From assembly GCA_945861155.1 (NCBI GenBank), contig CAMATN010000026.1, positions 1-47,498 of the forward strand: 47,498 nt of DNA. Reading direction: 5' to 3'. The notes beneath the pieces are model-generated. The model saw nothing but the letters and a program-made list of their open reading frames with translations. It was not told the origin of the DNA and ran no database searches. Positions 43,755 to 47,498 of the stretch are shown in pieces. Origin of the DNA: Rhizobium sp. Q54. GTDB lineage: Bacteria > Pseudomonadota > Alphaproteobacteria > ATCC43930 > CGMCC-115725. Numbering within the stretch: the stretch's first letter is position 1; the number at the start of each line of letters is the position of its first letter. The position numbers and the translations under genes were made by a program.

Positions 43755-44000
43755 ATGGAGAGTGTGCGGAAAATTACTGCGGGGGTGACTTTGTTCACGG
43801 CACTCGTTTCTGCTATTGGCGCGGTCTTCGCGGCAATACGTACCTTTGAGAACTCCCAGAAGATCGACAAGGTGCAGACCTGTCTCACAGCCCTTTCGGT
43901 CGCCGGGGCGGGCGGCGGCGGTGGAGGCGGTGGAGGCGGCGGGGGCGGCGGCGGCGGGGGTGGCGGCGCAGGTACTGCTCTCCTTGCGGCCTGTCGCTGA
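43755..44000 (+). CDS. Small membrane protein with long poly-glycine tail
   Basis: 81 residues from ATG 43755 (GGGGAAG about 9 bases before). Residues about 6-28 (KITAGVTLFTALVSAIGAVF plus AAI) form one membrane span; a short helical linker (RTFENSQKIDKVQTCLTALS) follows, and then almost twenty consecutive glycines before the short end GTALLAACR. The glycines are encoded by varied GGN codons (GGC, GGT, GGA, GGG), not a simple triplet expansion. Hypothetical; the low-GC start region (43550-43760) differs from neighbours. Confidence 0.45.
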   Translation: MESVRKITAGVTLFTALVSAIGAVFAAIRTFENSQKIDKVQTCLTALSVAGAGGGGGGGGGGGGGGGGGGGAGTALLAACR

Positions 44001-44121
44001 TCGAGAGGAAAAACATCTCGCCCGGCGCGCGTTCATACTCCAAAGAAGACCGCAAGGTGGCCTCGAATACTTCACGGTCGCAATCTCACTTGCCCGCCCC
44101 AGGGCGCAAGATGGTGATCCG

Positions 44122-44272
44122 ACTCCCCCTCACCCCGGCCCTCTCCCCGCAAGCGGGGCGACGGAGTTCCTGGTTCTTGTGCGGCAAGTGTACATTCTCC
44201 GAGCGCGTTTATGAGGGGGGAGCCGCGCGTTCCCTCTCCCCGCTGGCGGGGAGAGGGACAGGGTGAGGGGCT
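44122..44272. repeat. Palindromic repeat pair, CCCTCTCCCCGC family
   Basis: CTCCCCCTCACCCCGGCCCT plus CTCCCCGCAAGCGGGG at 44123-44158 and CCCTCTCCCCGCTGGCGGGG plus AGAGGGACAGGGTGAGGGG at 44232-44270 face each other around about 70 bp. The right part doubles as the C-terminal codons of the DUF559 gene. Same family as 44624-44668 and related to 6286 and 37661. Confidence 0.8.
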
Positions 44273-44616
44273 GTTTCAAGCTCGGATCGGAGCATCTGCA
44301 ACACGCCTTCGATGTTCTCGAATATCTGATTGTTCCAGATCCGGATGACTTGGTAACCGATCTCAGCCAGAAATGCGTCCCGCCCGCGATCTGCCGCGCT
44401 CTGCGCATGTTGGCCGCCGTCGACCTCGACGATCAGATGCCGCTCGCGGCAGACAAAGTCAGGGTAGTAGGGACCTACGGGCTCTTGGCGGACGAATTTG
44501 AAGCCGCCGAGCCGTCGATCGCGCAAATGTTTCCATAGCGTCAGTTCGGCGCGCGTGCTGGATCGGCGGAGCGAGCGGGATCGGCCTGTCCGCCTTTCAT
44601 CCTTTCCTCGCATCAT
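44209..44616 (-). CDS. DUF559 family (endonuclease-fold) protein
   Basis: 135 residues, from the ATG at 44616, inside a longer open frame that runs into a repeat. Core: RAELTLWKHLRDRRLGGFKF, RQEPVGPYYPDFVCRERHLI and VEVDGGQHAQSAADRGRDAF, the Vsr/PD-(D/E)XK-like nuclease motif (D in Y-x-D-F-V, E-x-D in I-V-E-V-D-G-G-Q-H), then GYQVIRIWNNQIFENIEGVL. Full length for DUF559 ends about residue 115. The last 20 residues (PHPVPLPASGERERAAPPS) are encoded by an interspersed palindromic repeat, and the ATG is next to another copy. Stand-alone DUF559 is common in alphaproteobacteria; role uncertain, DNA repair-like nuclease activity is presumed. Confidence 0.8.
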   Translation of the reverse strand: MMRGKDERRTGRSRSLRRSSTRAELTLWKHLRDRRLGGFKFVRQEPVGPYYPDFVCRERHLIVEVDGGQHAQSAADRGRDAFLAEIGYQVIRIWNNQIFENIEGVLQMLRSELETAPHPVPLPASGERERAAPPS

Positions 44617-44623
44617 TTTCGGG

Positions 44624-44668
44624 CTCCCCCTCACCCCAACCCTCTCCCCGCGTGCGGGGAGAGGGAGT
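44624..44668. repeat. Palindromic repeat, CCCTCTCCCCGC family
   Basis: CTCCCCCTCACCCCAACCCT plus CTCCCCGCGTGCGGGGAGAGGG between the DUF559 gene start and the phaC stop. Same family as 44122-44272. Confidence 0.85.
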
Positions 44669-44671
44669 TGC

Positions 44672-46525
44672 TCAATCCTCCGCCCGCACCTTGACATAGG
44701 AGCCGGGCGCGTCCTCGATCGGGGTCAGCTTGCCGTCGCCGGGCTGGCGGGCCGGCACCTCGCCGCCGGCATAGCGCGCCACCCAGCGCTCCCACACCGG
44801 CCACCACGAATCCGCGGTCTGGGTCGCGCCGGCGAGCCATTCCTCCGGGGTCGGCGGGTTGTTGTCGTTTTCCCAATGGCCGTATTTGCCGCCGGGCGGG
44901 TTGACCACCCCGGCGATATGCCCCGACGCCGACAGCACGAACTTGACCGGTCCCGAATAAAGCTGCGTCGCCGCGTAGGTCGAGCGCCACGGCGCGATAT
45001 GGTCTTCGCGGGTCGACAACATAAAAGTCGGAACCTTGATCTTGCGCAGATCGATCGGCACGCCGCCCAGGGTGATGCCGCCCGGCTTCACCAGCAGATT
45101 CTCCTGGTACATCTTGCGCAGATAGAAGCTGTGCATCGCCGCCGGCATCCGCGTCGAATCGGCGTTCCAATATAGCAGGTCGAACGGGAACGGCGATTTG
45201 CCGAGCAGGTAGTTGTTGACGACGAACGACCATATCAAATCGTTGGCGCGCAGCATGTTGAAGGTCGTATGCATGTCGCGGGCTTCGAGATAGCCTTTCT
45301 TGCTCATGCGCTGTTCGAGCGATTGCAATTGTTCCTCGTCGATGAAGACCGACAATTCGCCGGCTTCCTTGAAATCGACCATCGTGACGAGATAGGTCGC
45401 GCTCTTGACCCTGGTGTCGCGCTTCGCGGTCAGGTAGGCCAGCGTCGAGGCGAGCAGCGTGCCGCCGAGGCAATAGCCGATCACGTTGGCCGCGCGCTCG
45501 CCGGTCGCCTGTTCGATCGCGTCGAGCGCGGCGAGCGGCCCCTCGCGCATGTAATCCTCAAAGCTTTTGGCGGCGAGAAGCTCGTCGGGGTTGGCCCACG
45601 AGATCACGAAGACCGTGTGGCCCTCATCGACCGCCCAGCGGATGAACGAGTTGCGCGGCCGCAAATCCAATATGTAGAACTTGTTGATCCACGGCGGGAT
45701 GATTAAGAGCGGCCGGCGCTTTACCGTCGCGGTCGTCGGCGCATACTGGATCAGCTGCATCAAATCGTCCTGGTAGACGACCTTCCCCGGCGACGCGGCG
45801 ACGTTGTCGCCGATCTTGAACGCCGCCATGTCGGTCATGCTGATCGTGAGCTGGCCCTTGCCGCGCTCCAGATCGTCGAGCAGGTTCTTCAGCCCGTTCA
45901 GCAGGTTTTCGCCCCGGCTGTCGATCGTCGCGCGCAGCACCTCGGGGTTGGTCATCACGAAATTCGACGGCGCGAGCGCGTCGACGAACTGTCTCGTGTA
46001 GAAATCGACCTTGCGCGCGGTGCGCTCGTCGACACCCTCGACATCCCTGACCGCGCCCTGCATCCAGCGCGCGGTCAACAGATAGCTTTGCTTGATGAAG
46101 TCGAAGAGGGTGTTTTCGCTCCACGCCTCGTTGCGAAAGCGCCGGTCGTCGGGCGCGGCGTCGATGACCCGCGGTTCGGCGGCGGCGCCGAGAAAACGCT
46201 GCGCGGTGTGCTGCCACAGCCGCAAATAATCGTTCCACAGCGACATCTGCGCCTGAGCCAGCCGCGCCGGGTCGGACATCATGCGCGCGGTCATCTCGAA
46301 AAACGCCGCGCCGATCGCCGTCGGGTTCGCCATGCCGGGGCCGCCGGACCCGCCCTGGCCTGCGTCGCCGCTCTGGCGCGCCAGAAAATCGGCGACGAGG
46401 CGCTGGCTCCGTTCGGCGATCTCGGTCATCTGCCGAGCCAGCTCGGCCGGGTCGGGCCCGCAAGCTGAAGCATCTCCCGGAGCCTTGCCGCCCGCGGCGC
46501 CTGGACCGGTCCCCGTCTCGCTCAT
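44672..46525 (-). CDS. phaC: Class I poly(3-hydroxyalkanoate) synthase
   Basis: 617 residues from ATG 46525 (GAGG 8-9 bases upstream; a second ATG at 46531 is closer to it). After a Gly/Ala-rich N-terminus, the PhaC domain starts at NPTAIGAAFFEMTARMMSDP. The lipase-box-like motif is NVIGYCLGGTLLASTLAYL with the nucleophile C352; catalytic Asp is in LSTREDHIAPW and His in SASGHIAGVVNPPGGKYGHW. It polymerises 3-hydroxyacyl-CoA into storage granules. The long open frame upstream to 46903 is not supported. No phaA/B/P/R is adjacent, so the operon is split as in many alphaproteobacteria. Confidence 0.95.
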   Translation of the reverse strand: MSETGTGPGAAGGKAPGDASACGPDPAELARQMTEIAERSQRLVADFLARQSGDAGQGGSGGPGMANPTAIGAAFFEMTARMMSDPARLAQAQMSLWNDYLRLWQHTAQRFLGAAAEPRVIDAAPDDRRFRNEAWSENTLFDFIKQSYLLTARWMQGAVRDVEGVDERTARKVDFYTRQFVDALAPSNFVMTNPEVLRATIDSRGENLLNGLKNLLDDLERGKGQLTISMTDMAAFKIGDNVAASPGKVVYQDDLMQLIQYAPTTATVKRRPLLIIPPWINKFYILDLRPRNSFIRWAVDEGHTVFVISWANPDELLAAKSFEDYMREGPLAALDAIEQATGERAANVIGYCLGGTLLASTLAYLTAKRDTRVKSATYLVTMVDFKEAGELSVFIDEEQLQSLEQRMSKKGYLEARDMHTTFNMLRANDLIWSFVVNNYLLGKSPFPFDLLYWNADSTRMPAAMHSFYLRKMYQENLLVKPGGITLGGVPIDLRKIKVPTFMLSTREDHIAPWRSTYAATQLYSGPVKFVLSASGHIAGVVNPPGGKYGHWENDNNPPTPEEWLAGATQTADSWWPVWERWVARYAGGEVPARQPGDGKLTPIEDAPGSYVKVRAED

Positions 46526-46687
46526 GATCATGTCCTCACCCGTGGCGGGCCGATCAAATGTGGTGACTCGCGGGCGCGGATGGAATATACGAGAACCTAT
46601 CATGAACCTGTTCGACGGTCCAGTTGCGCTTGGGCTTCGGAACACACGTCCTTGTGTGTTGACGTTATAAAGACGGCTAGGGGCTGA

Positions 46688-47341
46688 ATGATGCAGGAAG
46701 ACATGACGGCTGCCCACGCTGATCTGATAGCCCTTGCGGCCCATAAACGATGCGCGACGATTCTTGCTGATCCTCCCTGGCGTTTCGCCAACCGCACCGG
46801 GAAGATGGCGCCGGAACATCGCCGTCTCTCTCGCTATGGAACGCTGGCGATGGAGGACATCGCGGCGCTGCCGGTCAGCCGGATCGCCGCGCCGACTGCC
46901 CATCTATATCTTTGGGTTCCAAACGCCCTGCTGCCTCATGGATTGAATGTCATGGAGGCGTGGGGTTTTCAATATAAAAGTAATATCGTGTGGCATAAAC
47001 TTCGAAAGGACGGCGGTTCTGATGGGAGAGGTGTTGGCTTTTACTTTAGAAACGTGACCGAGTTATTGCTTTTTGGCATTCGCGGGAAGAATGCACGGAC
47101 ACTTCCTCCCGGCCGACGCCAAGTAAATTACATGGGAACGCGCAAACGAGAACATTCGCGCAAGCCGGATGAGCAATATAATCTTATCGAAGATTGTAGC
47201 CCTGGTCCCTATCTTGAACTGTTCGCACGTGGAAATCGGCCCGGCTGGACTGTTTGGGGTAACCAGGCCGACGATGGTTATCACCCAACCTGGGCCACCT
47301 ACGCGCACCATTCGCGAGCGAGCCTGGAGTTGCAAGACTGA
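46688..47341 (+). CDS. MT-A70 family adenine methyltransferase
   Basis: 217 residues from ATG 46688. The catalytic motif DPPW is at residues 28-31 (CATILADPPWRFANRTGKMA), followed by LYLWVPNALLPHGLNVMEAW and the SAM-side end SPGPYLELFARGNRPGWTVW. The MT-A70 family includes m6A RNA methyltransferases and bacterial DNA adenine methyltransferases, including M.MunI-like ones; the R-K-R-E-H-S-R-K-P-D-E-Q segment is typical of bacterial members. Base composition is visibly lower in G+C than the surroundings between about 46960 and 47280. The only neighbour downstream is a truncated convergent gene. Confidence 0.88.
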   Translation: MMQEDMTAAHADLIALAAHKRCATILADPPWRFANRTGKMAPEHRRLSRYGTLAMEDIAALPVSRIAAPTAHLYLWVPNALLPHGLNVMEAWGFQYKSNIVWHKLRKDGGSDGRGVGFYFRNVTELLLFGIRGKNARTLPPGRRQVNYMGTRKREHSRKPDEQYNLIEDCSPGPYLELFARGNRPGWTVWGNQADDGYHPTWATYAHHSRASLELQD

Positions 47342-47498
47342 TTACGCTCCTGCCGCGTCTTCGTCAGCTTCATCGTCCGGAACCGGATCGCCACGCCGGC
47401 GTGCGGCGCGTCTTGCGGCCTTCTCGGTTTCAATCCTCGCCTTCAATGTCGCCAGTGCCTGAGGACCGTCATCTACGAATAGCGCAGGTCTGATCGCG
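47342..47498 (-). CDS. C-terminal end of an unidentified protein
   Basis: The minus strand has an open frame from the window edge down to TAA at 47344-47342, coding for about 51 residues: AIRPALFVDDGPQALATLKA, then RIETEKAARRAARRRGDPVP and DDEADEDAAGA. It is a charged Ala/Arg helix and an acidic end with no motif I can name. It runs convergent with the methyltransferase and ends one base after it. Whether it is linked to it (for example as a restriction partner) cannot be judged from this fragment. Confidence 0.5.
   Translation of the reverse strand, partial: AIRPALFVDDGPQALATLKARIETEKAARRAARRRGDPVPDDEADEDAAGA

Noticed and set aside
46526-46903. N-terminal extension of the phaC open frame
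   Set aside because: Residues upstream of the ATG have no PhaC similarity, cross the methyltransferase start on the other strand, and the ribosome binding site is at 46525.

Overview
The window is GC-rich chromosomal DNA from an alphaproteobacterium, most likely a soil or plant-associated member of the Rhodospirillales/Hyphomicrobiales. This is inferred from gene order (ffs-dnaX-ybaB-recR; J-domain gene-cobS-cobT), a CIRCE-controlled groESL operon, a class I PHA synthase, Tad-type pilin genes and the interspersed palindromic repeats. No phage, plasmid or transposase gene and no tRNA or rRNA was seen. Both ends cut through genes.

Layout. 0-2.3 kb: two small glycosyltransferase-type genes (minus) divergent from a PA0069-family radical SAM gene. 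2.3-7.8 kb: single metabolic genes (CoA-transferase, CBS protein, GYD protein, 41-aa membrane protein, class V aminotransferase, VOC protein, RraA-like protein). 7.8-9.8 kb: Kup potassium transporter. 10.3-13.8 kb: a tightly overlapping four-gene operon (isonitrile-hydratase-like protein, methyltransferase, FAD subunit, small 2Fe-2S protein). 13.9-17.6 kb: AT-hook/winged-helix-like protein, double hot-dog enzyme plus GNAT-like pair, pentapeptide-repeat protein and a beta-hydroxyacid dehydrogenase. 17.7-20.0 kb: three TadE/TadG-like genes without their secretion machinery. 20.1-25.2 kb: VOC protein, CHRD/FG-GAP secreted-type protein, Gfo/Idh/MocA oxidoreductase and ghrA. 25.2-29.1 kb: a 1298-residue repeat protein combining strand-loop-strand and RTX-like repeats. 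29.1-32.3 kb: small secreted protein, CheY-like regulator, MepA-type endopeptidase, DUF1640-type protein and a trypsin-fold PDZ protein that has lost its catalytic triad. 32.5-34.6 kb: groES-groEL. 34.9-39.7 kb: DUF5996 protein, J-domain gene, cobS, cobT. 39.7-42.6 kb: recR, ybaB, dnaX and the SRP RNA. 42.7-47.5 kb: small lipoprotein, gamma carbonic anhydrase-like protein, Gly-rich membrane protein, DUF559 nuclease, phaC, MT-A70 methyltransferase and the tail of another gene.

Working units visible from spacing are the 10.3-13.8 kb operon, the Tad trio, groESL, the J-cobS-cobT cluster (aerobic cobalt insertion for B12) and ffs-dnaX-ybaB-recR. Intergenic DNA is rich in palindromic elements of at least four families, including two oppositely oriented copies of one MITE-like element. 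Several gene starts carry 15-19 bp tandem duplications. The best leads are the four-gene redox operon, the inactive protease, the tandem duplications, and the repeat-derived ends of the DUF559 gene. No wholly new system can be claimed from sequence alone.
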